42,435 nucleotides of DNA from Oscillospiraceae bacterium. Its GTDB lineage: Bacteria; Bacillota; Clostridia; Oscillospirales; CAG-272. The notes beneath the pieces are model-generated. The model saw nothing but the letters and a program-made list of their open reading frames with translations, was not told where the DNA came from and made no database searches. The stretch lies in assembly GCA_015064735.1 (NCBI GenBank), contig SVRP01000006.1:102037-144471 (forward strand), in the 5' to 3' direction. Below, piece after piece: positions 1-8,352 of the stretch. The position numbers and the translations under genes were made by a program. Position 1 is the first letter of the stretch, and each line of letters starts with the position of its first letter.

Positions 1-1919
1 TTTTTACCTATTTGCTCTATCTGTGCCGCATCGAGGGCGTTACCCATATCAACGTAGACCGACGATTTCAGTTCGGATATTTTCCCGAGATGCTCCTGGC
101 GGCGCGCGTCTGAAATATACCTATACGCTGATATTTCGTTTCCTATCTCCGTAGACAGAGCGTCAATATCCTTCCATAGATTTTTCAGGGTATCCAGCCG
201 AACGGTATCCTTGATCCTTGCAACCGCTTCTCTCTCGTATTCTGCAATATCTGATTTTTGGGTAATTTTTTCAATACCGTTTTTGGATTCTGTAAGAATT
301 TCCTCAATACCCGCTACGTTCCCGTAGCCGTATGCCTCGGCATATATTCTTTCAAGAGACGCATATCTCCATATTTTCAGTGTTATTTCGCTTTTTATCT
401 TGTCCTCTGAGCTCTCTACTCCGTCGATTAGGCTGTCAACCGCCGCTTTTACCGCAGTGCTTGTCTCATTTCCAAAGAATCTTGTAACCCCATTCAAATA
501 CTCACTGTCGTATATTGACAGTACGCCGTCCAGGGCATTGGCTTTTCCGAGATAAATATCGACTCTGTCTTTAAGAGCCGACAATGCGAATCGGTTATTC
601 CCGTCCTTGACAGATATACTGCTTATAAGCTCTGTTATTCTTTCGACTGCATATATACGAAGCGCTTCGGCTCTGTCTTTCTTTATAAGCGTTTTTATTT
701 CGTCCGTAACGGCACTCTTATACGCGTTTCCAACAAAAATCAACTCGCTCTCAAGAATTGTCTGCGCCATGAGAGAAAGCCTGTCCGCATGCGCGATCGC
801 CGCCAAAATAAGTGCCCTGTCCGCAGAGGATATTTCCTGCTTTTCAAGTATTGCTTTATGAGCCGTTCTGAAATCCTCAACGTCGGCAAAGCAAAGCTCC
901 CTGTCAAAATCCGAAAAAATATGGGCAATGTTCAGTACTCCCACCTCTGCCTCGGCATTTGCTCTTTCCTTTTCGTCTGCGACCTCTCCCATTTTGGTGT
1001 TCAAAAACCGATTTCTGTACTCCGCTCCCTCTCTTTTCAGTCCTTCAAGGAGCATAACTACCGTATCCGACGCAAGAACGTTCATATCGGATGCCGCGGT
1101 TTTTGTATTCAGTGAGTTACGGAAATCCGAAAGAAGCGCTGTCCTGTCAAAATCGTAATCCGGATAAAGCTTTGAGAATACGCCTCTCATCTCCGACGAT
1201 ATTCGGTCTCGGTTTCGCTGAATCTCAACACTGGATTTTATCATTAGATAAAAGCTCTCATAGTTTTTTCCGTCCTCACCGTCCGACGAAGAATTGTCAT
1301 AAACACAGTTACTTCCGAGCGCCGAGGGGGCTGCAAGTATTATTCCCCGCACGGTTTCGCTGTCTCCGTACGTTGAAAGTCGGTTTATCTTTTCAGAGTA
1401 AACGCTTTGCAAAAGCAGTGTGTAGCAGCCCTCGACTCCTTCTCTGCCGTCTTTCGCTGCGAAAAAATCCACATCTGACACACCCTTTGAGGCGATTATT
1501 GCCAGCTGCGCGTTATACGCGTCGGTTACAGCCTCGCATTCGTTCACGTCCGGATTGGAATAGTATATCCACGACAGTATTCCCGAGGCAACTCCTTTTT
1601 GGTATAAAATCTCTATCTCACTACGCAAATCATCTCTGTCCACTCTTTCACTGAATATAAGAGTACGTATTTCACTTACGTATCCCTGTATCACCGCGCA
1701 GGTTTTTGTATCCGCTCTGTCCTCTCCCACACCGTCCTTCTGCATATAGTGATTGATACAACGCTCGTCCAGCAGAGAAATCCTCTCTCCTCCGTAAGTA
1801 AGATTCTGCCCTCGAATATCAGCAGGAGCCGTATCCGCAAATACGGTATAGCTCATACATATTCCCATTATAGCTATCATCAGGGCTAACAATATTTTTC
1901 GTGCGGGTCTTTTCATCAT
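1..1919 (-). CDS. Exported protein of unknown function (partial, C-terminus beyond the window)
   Basis: An open frame runs from ATG at 1919 leftward off the window edge, about 639 codons with no stop. AAGGAG lies just upstream (1922-1928) and a promoter at 1951-1979 supports this start. The N-terminus has basic residues, a hydrophobic stretch of about 20 residues and a likely signal-peptidase site after VFA near residue 30, so the protein is probably secreted; I see no lipobox. The rest is mainly helical, rich in Glu, Lys, Ala and Leu, with about four scattered cysteines. It resembles a long alpha-helical surface or secreted protein, but I recognise no catalytic motif or family. It is transcribed away from the ACT-domain operon and shares only the intergenic region with it. 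The reading frame is certain; function is unknown. Confidence 0.8.
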   Translation of the reverse strand, partial: MMKRPARKILLALMIAIMGICMSYTVFADTAPADIRGQNLTYGGERISLLDERCINHYMQKDGVGEDRADTKTCAVIQGYVSEIRTLIFSERVDRDDLRSEIEILYQKGVASGILSWIYYSNPDVNECEAVTDAYNAQLAIIASKGVSDVDFFAAKDGREGVEGCYTLLLQSVYSEKINRLSTYGDSETVRGIILAAPSALGSNCVYDNSSSDGEDGKNYESFYLMIKSSVEIQRNRDRISSEMRGVFSKLYPDYDFDRTALLSDFRNSLNTKTAASDMNVLASDTVVMLLEGLKREGAEYRNRFLNTKMGEVADEKERANAEAEVGVLNIAHIFSDFDRELCFADVEDFRTAHKAILEKQEISSADRALILAAIAHADRLSLMAQTILESELIFVGNAYKSAVTDEIKTLIKKDRAEALRIYAVERITELISSISVKDGNNRFALSALKDRVDIYLGKANALDGVLSIYDSEYLNGVTRFFGNETSTAVKAAVDSLIDGVESSEDKIKSEITLKIWRYASLERIYAEAYGYGNVAGIEEILTESKNGIEKITQKSDIAEYEREAVARIKDTVRLDTLKNLWKDIDALSTEIGNEISAYRYISDARRQEHLGKISELKSSVYVDMGNALDAAQIEQIGK

Positions 1920-1950
1920 CTTCTCCTTTTAAATTCCTATATTTTTCCAT

Positions 1951-1979
1951 ATTTTACCATTTAGTTGAGGCTTCGTCAA
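1951..1979 (-). promoter_or_regulatory. Promoter of the exported-protein gene
   Basis: Minus-strand TTGACG (1979-1974), a 17-base spacer and TAAAAT (1956-1951) lie about 30 bases before the ATG at 1919. The region 1980-2114 between this and the divergent promoter shows nothing else. Confidence 0.6.
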
Positions 1980-2114
1980 TATTTCAAAGGAATTATTATA
2001 CGGATTTTGATGCTTTAATCAAAAAAAATTAAATTGGCAAATCGAAAAATGCTTTTTACCGCCGCCCAATGTCGAATGATGATTTTTCGCGGTATAAAAT
2101 CTTTTGCAAACCTA

Positions 2115-2143
2115 TTGATTTTTCCCGAGTCATTTGCTATAAT
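2115..2143 (+). promoter_or_regulatory. Promoter of the ACT-domain/UPF0210 operon
   Basis: TTGATT (2115-2120), a 17-base spacer and a perfect TATAAT (2138-2143) sit 45 bases before the start codon at 2188. AAGGAAGG at 2171-2178 is the ribosome site. Confidence 0.75.
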
Positions 2144-2187
2144 ATATGGTATGAAATTAATATATCGCTTAAGGAAGGATATTAAAA

Positions 2188-2457
2188 ATGAAAGCAGTTA
2201 TAACGGTAGTCGGACTTGACAGCAAGGGAATAATCGCAAAGGTCAGCGCAGGCTGCGCAAGCGCGGGAGCAAATATCATAGATATATCCCAAAGCGTTTT
2301 GGGCGAATATTTCGCAATGATAATGATAGTTGACACGTCCGGAATCAACATGTCATTCACCGATTTTGTTGACTCTATGAAGAAGATCGGAGACGACAGC
2401 GGTCTCGATATAAGAACCATGCACGAAAGCATCTTTAACTCCATGCACAAGATATAA
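2188..2457 (+). CDS. ACT-domain protein, UPF0237 family
   Basis: This 89-residue protein is a single ACT domain. It opens with a beta strand (MKAVITVVGLD), followed by the typical GI-A-V---A---ANI-DI pattern of ACT folds at about residues 14-35. ACT domains usually bind amino acids or similar small ligands and regulate a partner enzyme. The length matches the stand-alone UPF0237 family. It is the first gene of an operon, 9 bases ahead of the UPF0210 gene; the two families are commonly neighbours, so this protein is probably the regulatory partner of the next gene product. The ligand is unknown. The start has a good Shine-Dalgarno sequence (AAGGAAGG). Confidence 0.9.
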   Translation: MKAVITVVGLDSKGIIAKVSAGCASAGANIIDISQSVLGEYFAMIMIVDTSGINMSFTDFVDSMKKIGDDSGLDIRTMHESIFNSMHKI

Positions 2458-2466
2458 GGAGACAAC

Positions 2467-3825
2467 ATGATCAATACCAAGGATATTCTTGAAACAATAA
2501 ATATGATAAAGGACGAGAACCTGGATATTCGTACAATTACCATGGGTATCTCCCTTTACGATTGCGCTGGCGACGACGTAAACGTCGTCTGCGACAGAAT
2601 TTACGACAAGATTACATCCAGCGCGGAGCGCCTTGTTCCGGTCGGCTGTGAAATTGAAAAGGAGCTTGGGATACCGATAATCAACAAGCGTGTATCGGTT
2701 ACTCCTATTTCCCTCGTAGGCGGAAGGTTTTCTCCCGAGGATTACATAAAGATAGCAAAGACTCTTGACAGAGCCGCTCACACCCTCGGCATAAACTTTA
2801 TCGGCGGATACGGTGCTCTCGTTCAGAAGGGCTTTACCGATAATGCGAGAAATCTTATCACATCTATCCCCGTAGCTCTTGCCGAGACCGAGAGAGTCTG
2901 CTCCTCTGTTAACGTAGCTTCAACCAAGGCGGGCATCAACATGGATGCCGTCGAGCTTATGGGAAGAATTATAAAGGAAGCGGCATATCTTACAAGAGAT
3001 AACGAATCCATTGGATGCGCAAAGCTCGTAGTATTCGCTAACGTTCCCGAGGATAACCCCTTTATGGCCGGCGCATTCCACGGTGTTGGCGAGGCTGAGC
3101 GAGTTATAAACGTAGGCGTTTCGGGTCCCGGAGTTGTAAGCTCCGCCATCAAGAGAGCCGGAAACTGCGATTTCTCTTCTCTTGCCGAAATAGTTAAAAA
3201 GACAGCGTTTAAGATCACACGTATGGGTCAGCTCGTTGCAACCGAAGCATCAAAACGTCTTGACGTTCCCTTCGGTATCGTCGACCTTTCACTTGCTCCC
3301 ACTCCCGCAGTCGGAGACTCTGTTGCTCACATACTTGAGGCTATGGGACTTGAGAGATGCGGCGGACACGGAACCACAGCGGCACTTGCTCTCCTTAACG
3401 ACGCTGTAAAGAAGGGCGGCGTTATGGCTTCCTCTCACGTAGGCGGACTTTCGGGCGCGTTTATTCCCGTTTCCGAGGACGCAGGCATGATAGACGCTGT
3501 TAAGTGTGGCGCTCTCTCCCTTGAAAAGCTTGAGGCTATGACCGCTGTATGCTCCGTCGGTCTTGACATGATCGCGATCCCCGGAGATACCTCTGCGGAG
3601 ACCATAAGCGGAATTATCGCTGATGAGATATCTATCGGTGTTGCAAACACAAAGACCACCGCCGTTCGTGTAATTCCCGCATACGGTAAGGGCGTTGGCG
3701 ACTCGGTAGAGTTTGGAGGACTTCTCGGCTACGCTCCTATTATGAAGCTCAGCGAGTACTCCTGCGCAGACTTTATACACAGAGGCGGAAGAATCCCCGC
3801 TCCCATTCACTCCTTGAAGAATTAA
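2467..3825 (+). CDS. UPF0210 / DUF711 (PFL-like) family protein
   Basis: This is a full-length 452-residue member of UPF0210. Recognisable parts are the N-terminal [12 protein letters not shown] segment, the [12 protein letters not shown] stretch near residue 80, the [12 protein letters not shown] loop near 120, and Gly-rich [18 protein letters not shown] near 205. The family is cytoplasmic and its fold has been described as related to pyruvate formate-lyase and anaerobic ribonucleotide reductase barrels (family knowledge), but its reaction is not established. I see no glycyl-radical motif near the C-terminus. AGGAGA at 2457-2462 precedes the ATG. It forms an operon with the ACT-domain gene and ends at a strong terminator. 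Confidence 0.9.
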   Translation: MINTKDILETINMIKDENLDIRTITMGISLYDCAGDDVNVVCDRIYDKITSSAERLVPVGCEIEKELGIPIINKRVSVTPISLVGGRFSPEDYIKIAKTLDRAAHTLGINFIGGYGALVQKGFTDNARNLITSIPVALAETERVCSSVNVASTKAGINMDAVELMGRIIKEAAYLTRDNESIGCAKLVVFANVPEDNPFMAGAFHGVGEAERVINVGVSGPGVVSSAIKRAGNCDFSSLAEIVKKTAFKITRMGQLVATEASKRLDVPFGIVDLSLAPTPAVGDSVAHILEAMGLERCGGHGTTAALALLNDAVKKGGVMASSHVGGLSGAFIPVSEDAGMIDAVKCGALSLEKLEAMTAVCSVGLDMIAIPGDTSAETISGIIADEISIGVANTKTTAVRVIPAYGKGVGDSVEFGGLLGYAPIMKLSEYSCADFIHRGGRIPAPIHSLKN

Positions 3826-3838
3826 TAGAACAAAAAAT

Positions 3839-3882
3839 GTCGAACTGCCGGTGCAAATAACACCGGCAGTTCGACTATTTTT
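3839..3882 (+). terminator. Rho-independent terminator of the UPF0210 operon
   Basis: A perfect 15-bp inverted repeat (3839-3853 with 3861-3875) with a 7-base loop is followed by a T-rich run. The converging zinc-ribbon gene on the other strand ends at 3886, so the hairpin probably serves both sides. Confidence 0.9.
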
Positions 3883-3885
3883 ATT

Positions 3886-4419
3886 TTAAAGTAGATGCCA
3901 CCTATAAATATCTTTTCTTTTTCTAAAATAAATAATATTCATCCATACAAAAAAAGCGTAAATAACAAAACATACTCCGGTCATTATCCATACTAACGAT
4001 TGATAATCGCTATCGCCTAAACTGATAGATATAATCAAGTTATAATATACACAAAATACTATTGAAAGAATTATTAGTGAAGTAATTACCAGCTTAGGGG
4101 CTATCATTTTTTCTCTTATAAGAGTGTATCTTGCAAAGAAAAACAGAATAACGTCTATTAAAGAAAGCACACCAAAAATTACGAGAGGAAGTATCCGATC
4201 TTCTTGTACAAGGCCACTGTTTGGCGCATCAATAAGCAATAAATAAGACAACGCCAGACTATCTAAGGCAAAGAAAATGAGTCCTCCCTTGATGAGAAAA
4301 TTGTGCCATTTCATTGGAGGAGCTTTGCTATGATTTGTTTCTTCCAGCTTCGCACCGCATTTATGACAGGTACAATTATTTGGATTAATCTCACATCCGC
4401 ACTTATCGCAATATTTCAT
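3886..4419 (-). CDS. Zinc-ribbon membrane protein, four predicted membrane segments
   Basis: This 177-residue protein starts with a zinc ribbon: CxxC at residues 4-7 and a second CxxC at 18-21, with extra cysteines at 9 and 16. A short polar linker leads to four hydrophobic segments at about 41-63, 76-99, 106-133 and 143-166. A basic tail (RKRKD) follows the last segment. Such zinc-ribbon/membrane proteins are common in Clostridia and have no assigned function. The start is supported by GAGGTGA six bases before the ATG and by a consensus promoter at 4449-4477. It stands alone between two terminators or promoters, so context gives no functional hint. Confidence 0.85.
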   Translation of the reverse strand: MKYCDKCGCEINPNNCTCHKCGAKLEETNHSKAPPMKWHNFLIKGGLIFFALDSLALSYLLLIDAPNSGLVQEDRILPLVIFGVLSLIDVILFFFARYTLIREKMIAPKLVITSLIILSIVFCVYYNLIISISLGDSDYQSLVWIMTGVCFVIYAFFVWMNIIYFRKRKDIYRWHLL

Positions 4420-4448
4420 ATTGTCACCTCACAAATTTTGTTTTGTTC

Positions 4449-4477
4449 ATTATATCATTTTAATATTTGCTTGTCAA
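4449..4477 (-). promoter_or_regulatory. Consensus promoter of the zinc-ribbon gene
   Basis: On the minus strand, TTGACA (4477-4472), 17 bases, TATAAT (4454-4449): a perfect sigma-A match about 30 bases from the ATG at 4419. Confidence 0.85.
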
Positions 4478-4483
4478 TACTTT

Positions 4484-4511
4484 TTGAATATGTTTTTAAT
4501 ATATTTATAAT
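4484..4511 (+). promoter_or_regulatory. Probable promoter of the ribbon-helix-helix gene
   Basis: TTGAAT (4484-4489), a 16-base spacer and TATAAT (4506-4511) lie about 50 bases before the start at 4562. The surrounding DNA is very AT-rich, so other -10 matches are possible. Confidence 0.5.
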
Positions 4512-4561
4512 ATATACAACAACGGAAGTGTATATTAGAATATAGTAAAGAGGTGATTGTA

Positions 4562-4744
4562 ATGGCAAATAAAATAATAAAAATCAACAAAAAGGGAGAG
4601 GACGGCTACAAGGTGATTTCTATCCGTATACCCGACGGTACTCTCAAAAAGCTGGACGATCTGTCACAAAAGAGCAACCGCTCCCGAAACGAAATAATAA
4701 ATATTATTCTTGACAGTTCAATTGATGACGTTGAGATAAACTAA
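4562..4744 (+). CDS. Small ribbon-helix-helix (CopG/Arc-type) DNA-binding protein
   Basis: This is a 60-residue protein. The segment VISIRIPDGTLKKLDDLS gives the DNA-contacting beta strand and first helix of a ribbon-helix-helix fold, and NRSRNEIINIILD is the second helix with the usual SRNE-type turn. Such proteins bind operators as dimers. The frame could also begin at GTG 4553, but GAGGTG (4550-4555), six bases before ATG 4562, is the ribosome site and includes that GTG, so I prefer the ATG. No toxin gene follows: a terminator comes directly after the stop. It is therefore a lone regulator rather than an obvious antitoxin. Confidence 0.85.
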   Translation: MANKIIKINKKGEDGYKVISIRIPDGTLKKLDDLSQKSNRSRNEIINIILDSSIDDVEIN

Positions 4745-4784
4745 AAATAGGACTGAGTTAGATTGATAACTCAGTCCTATTTTC
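4744..4784. terminator. Bidirectional terminator between the RHH gene and recX
   Basis: An 11-bp core stem (4750-4760 with 4767-4777) is extended by an A-run before and a T-run after, so it works in both directions for the two convergent genes. Confidence 0.9.
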
Positions 4785-4785
4785 G

Positions 4786-5421
4786 TTAGTTAAATGCTAT
4801 TTGGAACGCTTCCTTTATTTCTGTCAGCGTAAAGCCATATCGCTCAAGCTTGGATACAAGCTTTCTTTTTTCATCGGGGGTATTGGGACGCTCGTGAGCT
4901 GTTCTTCTTATTTTCTCAGCGCACAATTCAATATAATCTACTCCGTCCGCTTCAAGAGCGTCAAGGGCATATTTTACATCCCTATCTGAATATCCCTTTT
5001 CATAAAGAGTCGCCGTTATCCGTTTTCTACCCAAAAGCTTTGATACGCACTTTTCCGCCTCTCTTTTCGCGTCCTCACAAGGTGTCATCAAGCCGTCTCG
5101 CAAAAGCACCTTGACGGCATCTGCCGCCACTTCCTTTGAAATGCCTTTCATAACAAGCTTTCTTACAAGATTTTTCGGAGACGACGCGCCGTATCCCAAC
5201 AAAAATAATGCTTTCTTTTTGGCGGCGCATACCTTTGACGCGTACTCGGTCTCGTCAAAAAGCTCTCTGTCGCACTCACCCACCTTCAAGCCGAGGTCGG
5301 CAACGGCTCTGCCGTCAAGCAAAAAGGTCTGCCTTTGACTGTATCCCTCAGAGGATATATCAAAGGTTACCGCTATTCCGTCCTCTCCTCTTGCACTGAG
5401 AGAGGTAATCGCGAGCCTCAT
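4786..5421 (-). CDS. recX: RecX regulatory protein
   Basis: This 211-residue RecX-family protein modulates RecA filaments in the cytoplasm. It shows the family's repeated three-helix units: ALFLLGYGASSPKNLVRKL (about 70-88), ISKEVAADAVKVLLRDGLM, KLLGRKRITATLYEKGYS, and a final unit beginning KRKLVSKLERYGF. It lies directly after recA. The recA stop TGA and the recX ATG share one base (TGATG), so the two are translationally coupled. The first 60 residues are a beta-rich N-terminal extension seen in some Firmicute RecX proteins. It is transcribed from the recA promoter and ends at the bidirectional terminator at 4744-4784. Confidence 0.92.
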   Translation of the reverse strand: MRLAITSLSARGEDGIAVTFDISSEGYSQRQTFLLDGRAVADLGLKVGECDRELFDETEYASKVCAAKKKALFLLGYGASSPKNLVRKLVMKGISKEVAADAVKVLLRDGLMTPCEDAKREAEKCVSKLLGRKRITATLYEKGYSDRDVKYALDALEADGVDYIELCAEKIRRTAHERPNTPDEKRKLVSKLERYGFTLTEIKEAFQIAFN

Positions 5422-6545
5422 CAGAATTCCTCATCCTCTTTTACGGTGCGAATATCGAATTCGTCCTCATCATCCTCGTCAAGCTCGAATTCTTCCTCTG
5501 CTTCGGGAAGCTTATCTCTCATTCCTCTTATCTTTGCGTCAAGCTCAGCAAGAAGTCCGGGCTCGGATTCGATATACTTGCGTACGTTTTCCTTGCCCTG
5601 ACCGATACGCTCGCCGTTATAGGAGAACCACGAGCCGCTCTTCTTTATAATATCAAGGGTTATTGCGTAGTCTATAATCTCGCCCGAGCGTGAAATTCCC
5701 TTTCCGTAGAGAATATCGAATTCCGCGGTCTTAAAGGGGGGAGCTACCTTATTCTTTATAACCTTACAGCGAACATGGTTTCCGTATATGTCGTTTCCGT
5801 TCTTAAGCTGCTCGGTCTTTCTTACGTCGATTCTTACGGAGGAATAGAACTTAAGCGCGCGTCCGCCGGGAGTAGTCTCGGGGTTTCCGTACATTACTCC
5901 CACCTTTTCTCGGAGCTGATTTATAAATACGAGAACCGTGTTGCTCTTGGATATTACAGCCGAAAGCTTTCTCATTGCCTGAGACATAAGTCTTGCCTGA
6001 ACACCAACGGTCGCCTGACCCATATCGCCCTCTATTTCCTGACGGGGCACAAGTGCCGCAACAGAGTCAACAACGATAATATCTATTGCACCCGATCTTG
6101 CGAGCTGCTCGGTTATATTGAGAGCATCCTCTCCGCAATCGGGCTGTGAAACCAGAAGGTTTTCAATATCTACGCCGATAGCCTTAGCGTATACGGGATC
6201 AAGCGCGTGCTCTGCATCTATAAACGCAGCCTCACCGCCCGCCTTCTGAACCTCTGCTACTATATGCAAAGCAACCGTTGTTTTACCCGAGGATTCGGGT
6301 CCGAAAATCTCTATTATTCTTCCCTTGGGAACTCCGCCGATGCCAAGAGCAATATCAAGAGCAATAGAGCCCGTGCTGACAGCCTGAACTGCCATATGTG
6401 TATTCTCGCCAAGTCGCATAACAGAGCCCTCGCCATGCTTTTTCTCTATCTGCGCGATAGCCGTTTTCAATGCTTTTGCCTTTGCTTCCTTATCTCCCTC
6501 GGGGGCTACGGATATTTCGATATTTTTCTTTTTCGCAGTTGCCAT
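5421..6545 (-). CDS. recA: Recombinase RecA
   Basis: This 374-residue RecA is the ATP-dependent strand-exchange protein of homologous recombination and co-protease for LexA. It has Walker A GPESSGKT at residues 82-89, the EHALDP segment at 112-117, Walker B IIVVDS at 156-161, and the [19 protein letters not shown] region that includes the L1 loop and DNA-contact residues. The C-terminal tail is strongly acidic ([15 protein letters not shown]), as in typical RecA. The start has AGAGGTG upstream. The gene is first in a recA-recX unit with a perfect consensus promoter. I found no clostridial-type LexA box (GAAC-N4-GTTC) in the promoter region. Confidence 0.98.
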   Translation of the reverse strand: MATAKKKNIEISVAPEGDKEAKAKALKTAIAQIEKKHGEGSVMRLGENTHMAVQAVSTGSIALDIALGIGGVPKGRIIEIFGPESSGKTTVALHIVAEVQKAGGEAAFIDAEHALDPVYAKAIGVDIENLLVSQPDCGEDALNITEQLARSGAIDIIVVDSVAALVPRQEIEGDMGQATVGVQARLMSQAMRKLSAVISKSNTVLVFINQLREKVGVMYGNPETTPGGRALKFYSSVRIDVRKTEQLKNGNDIYGNHVRCKVIKNKVAPPFKTAEFDILYGKGISRSGEIIDYAITLDIIKKSGSWFSYNGERIGQGKENVRKYIESEPGLLAELDAKIRGMRDKLPEAEEEFELDEDDEDEFDIRTVKEDEEF

Positions 6546-6585
6546 TATACACCTCTGAAAAATGTTTTTTAGTGATTACAGTATC

Positions 6586-6614
6586 ATTATACACCCACTG
6601 CCCTGCCTTGTCAA
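6586..6614 (-). promoter_or_regulatory. Perfect consensus promoter of recA-recX
   Basis: Minus-strand TTGACA (6614-6609), 17-base spacer, TATAAT (6591-6586), about 40 bases before the recA ATG. The region 6615-6808 upstream is AT-rich and shows no clear operator or other element. Confidence 0.85.
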
Positions 6615-6808
6615 TAGTTTTTAAAAATTATTTTTCCGTTTTTGGAAAAAATATTAAAAAATTATGGTGATTAGCGAAATGTAGTAACTTTAAAATATCG
6701 TTTTTGGAACAAAACACTTTTTAAGTTTTTCCATTTTAGAATTTGTTTTAATCCTGCAAAAAAATTAGAAAAATTTTTGTTTTTCTACTTTTCATACAAA
6801 AAAATTTG

Positions 6809-6817
6809 TGATATAAT
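6809..6817 (+). promoter_or_regulatory. Extended -10 promoter of the PurF-like gene
   Basis: TG-N-TATAAT (6809-6817) is an extended -10 element. The -35 position (6789-6794, TTTTCA) is weak. It lies about 58 bases before the ATG at 6876. Confidence 0.6.
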
Positions 6818-6875
6818 ATACATGTCTTTTTTCAGGACAAGCATATTCTATTTAGCATATACAAGGAGAATTTTT

Positions 6876-8282
6876 ATGGGTGGATTTTTTGGCGTAGCAT
6901 CAAAAGAGGATTGCGTTTTTGACCTGTTTTACGGTACGGACTACCATTCCCACTTGGGAACCAAGCGCGCGGGTATGGCAGTTTACGACAAGGAATTTGG
7001 ATTTGACAAGGCGATCCACAATATTGAAAATGCTCCGTTCAGAACAAAATTCTGTTCCGAATCCACGTCTATGAAGGGACACCTCGGAATCGGATGCATT
7101 TCCGACTACGAGCCTCAGCCTATTTTTGTACGCTCCCGCCACGGCTCTTTTGCAATTACAACCGTCGGCAAGATAAACAATGCAGATTACATACTTGATG
7201 AAATAATCGGTAAGGACTGCCATTTCTTTGAGCTTCACGGGGGAGAAATCAACCCCACCGAGCTTATTGCGGCAATTATTAACCAAAAGGAAAATCTCAT
7301 TGAGGGTATTCGCTACGCGCAGAACGTAATCGAGGGGTCTGTAAGTATGCTTCTGCTTACTCCCGTAGGCATATTCTGCGCCCGCGATAAACTTGGAAGA
7401 ACTCCTATCGTTATAGGAGAAAAGGCAGATGGATACTGCGCAAGCTTTGAAAGCTTTGCCTTTCTCAATCTCGGATATCATAAATATAAAGAGCTTGGCG
7501 CCGGAGAAATCGTTGTAATGACACCCGAGGGAATCAATCCTTTGGTTTCTCCCGGTAAGAAAATGAAGGTCTGCGCTTTCCTTTGGACCTACTACGGCTA
7601 TCCGTCCTCCTCTTACGAAGGCAAGGACGTTGAGGCAGTAAGATACAATTGCGGAAAGCTTCTTGCGCGCAGAGATAACGTGCAGCCCGATATCGTTTCG
7701 GGTATTCCCGATTCGGGTATCGCCCACGCAATAGGCTACGCAAACGAGTCGGGTATTCCTTACGCGCGTCCCTTTGTTAAGTATACCCCCACGTGGCCCC
7801 GTTCTTTCATGCCCCCTCATCAGACAAAGCGTAACCTTATAGCAAAAATGAAGCTCATTCCCGTACACGAGCTTATTAACGGTAAAAAGCTTCTTCTTAT
7901 AGACGACTCTATCGTACGAGGCACACAGCTCCGTGAAACTACCGAATTCCTTTACGAGCAGGGAGCAAAAGAGGTACATATCCGTGTCGGATGTCCTCCT
8001 CTCATATTCGGCTGTAAGTATCTCAGCTTCTCTCGCTCTACCTCGGAAATGGAGCTTATAACAAGACGTGTCATAGCAAAGCTCGAGGGCAAGGCTCCCG
8101 ACAGAAAGACACTCAAGGAGTACGTTGACCCCGAAGGAGAAAAGTACCAGCAGATGATTGAAATGATACGCGAGGAGCTTCACTTCACCTCTCTGCGATA
8201 TCACCGCATCGACGACATGATCGAAGCTATCGGCATTCCGGCTGAAAATATTTGTACCTACTGCTGGAGCGGAAATGAATAA
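6876..8282 (+). CDS. Amidophosphoribosyltransferase-like protein with degenerate glutaminase site
   Basis: This 468-residue PurF paralog has an N-terminal Ntn-type glutamine amidotransferase domain (1-225) and a C-terminal phosphoribosyltransferase domain. The PRPP loop LLIDDSIVRGT (about 340-350) is intact, as are PDSG (278-281) and the HQTKR segment. C233, C380, C460 and C463 match the four Fe-S ligands of Bacillus-type PurF. The protein begins MGGFFG where active PurF exposes a catalytic Cys (CG-FG), so the nucleophile is Gly. The usual RYST arginine region reads GIGCISD, and the HNG oxyanion asparagine region reads TVGKINN. It therefore probably cannot use glutamine and may use free ammonia, another amine donor, or have a regulatory role. 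The start follows AAGGAG at 6863-6868; an upstream in-frame extension overlaps the promoter. The gene stands alone. Confidence 0.88.
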   Translation: MGGFFGVASKEDCVFDLFYGTDYHSHLGTKRAGMAVYDKEFGFDKAIHNIENAPFRTKFCSESTSMKGHLGIGCISDYEPQPIFVRSRHGSFAITTVGKINNADYILDEIIGKDCHFFELHGGEINPTELIAAIINQKENLIEGIRYAQNVIEGSVSMLLLTPVGIFCARDKLGRTPIVIGEKADGYCASFESFAFLNLGYHKYKELGAGEIVVMTPEGINPLVSPGKKMKVCAFLWTYYGYPSSSYEGKDVEAVRYNCGKLLARRDNVQPDIVSGIPDSGIAHAIGYANESGIPYARPFVKYTPTWPRSFMPPHQTKRNLIAKMKLIPVHELINGKKLLLIDDSIVRGTQLRETTEFLYEQGAKEVHIRVGCPPLIFGCKYLSFSRSTSEMELITRRVIAKLEGKAPDRKTLKEYVDPEGEKYQQMIEMIREELHFTSLRYHRIDDMIEAIGIPAENICTYCWSGNE

Positions 8283-8290
8283 TAAAAAAA

Positions 8291-8326
8291 GCAGCTACTG
8301 TTATGATCAACAGTAGCTGCTTTTTT
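8291..8326 (+). terminator. Terminator of the PurF-like gene
   Basis: Perfect 12-bp stem (8291-8302 with 8309-8320), 6-base loop, then six T. A preceding A-run makes it usable by the converging ThrE operon as well. Confidence 0.92.
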
Positions 8327-8352
8327 ACATTTGCATACGTTTTGATGGCATA

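Noticed and set aside
607-1654. Several plus-strand frames (84-187 codons) in the first 1.7 kb
   Set aside because: They overlap each other in different frames and oppose a continuous 639-codon minus-strand frame with signal peptide and promoter.
2034-2219. 61-codon plus-strand frame across the ACT operon promoter
   Set aside because: It spans the promoter and ribosome site of the real gene and has no ribosome site of its own.
4553-4744. RHH protein as antitoxin of a toxin-antitoxin pair
   Set aside because: No toxin-like frame is adjacent; a terminator follows directly and the upstream neighbour is a divergent membrane protein.
6900-8204. 434-codon open frame on the minus strand opposite the PurF-like gene
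   Set aside because: No family features and no ribosome site; it is the antisense shadow of a clearly conserved gene.
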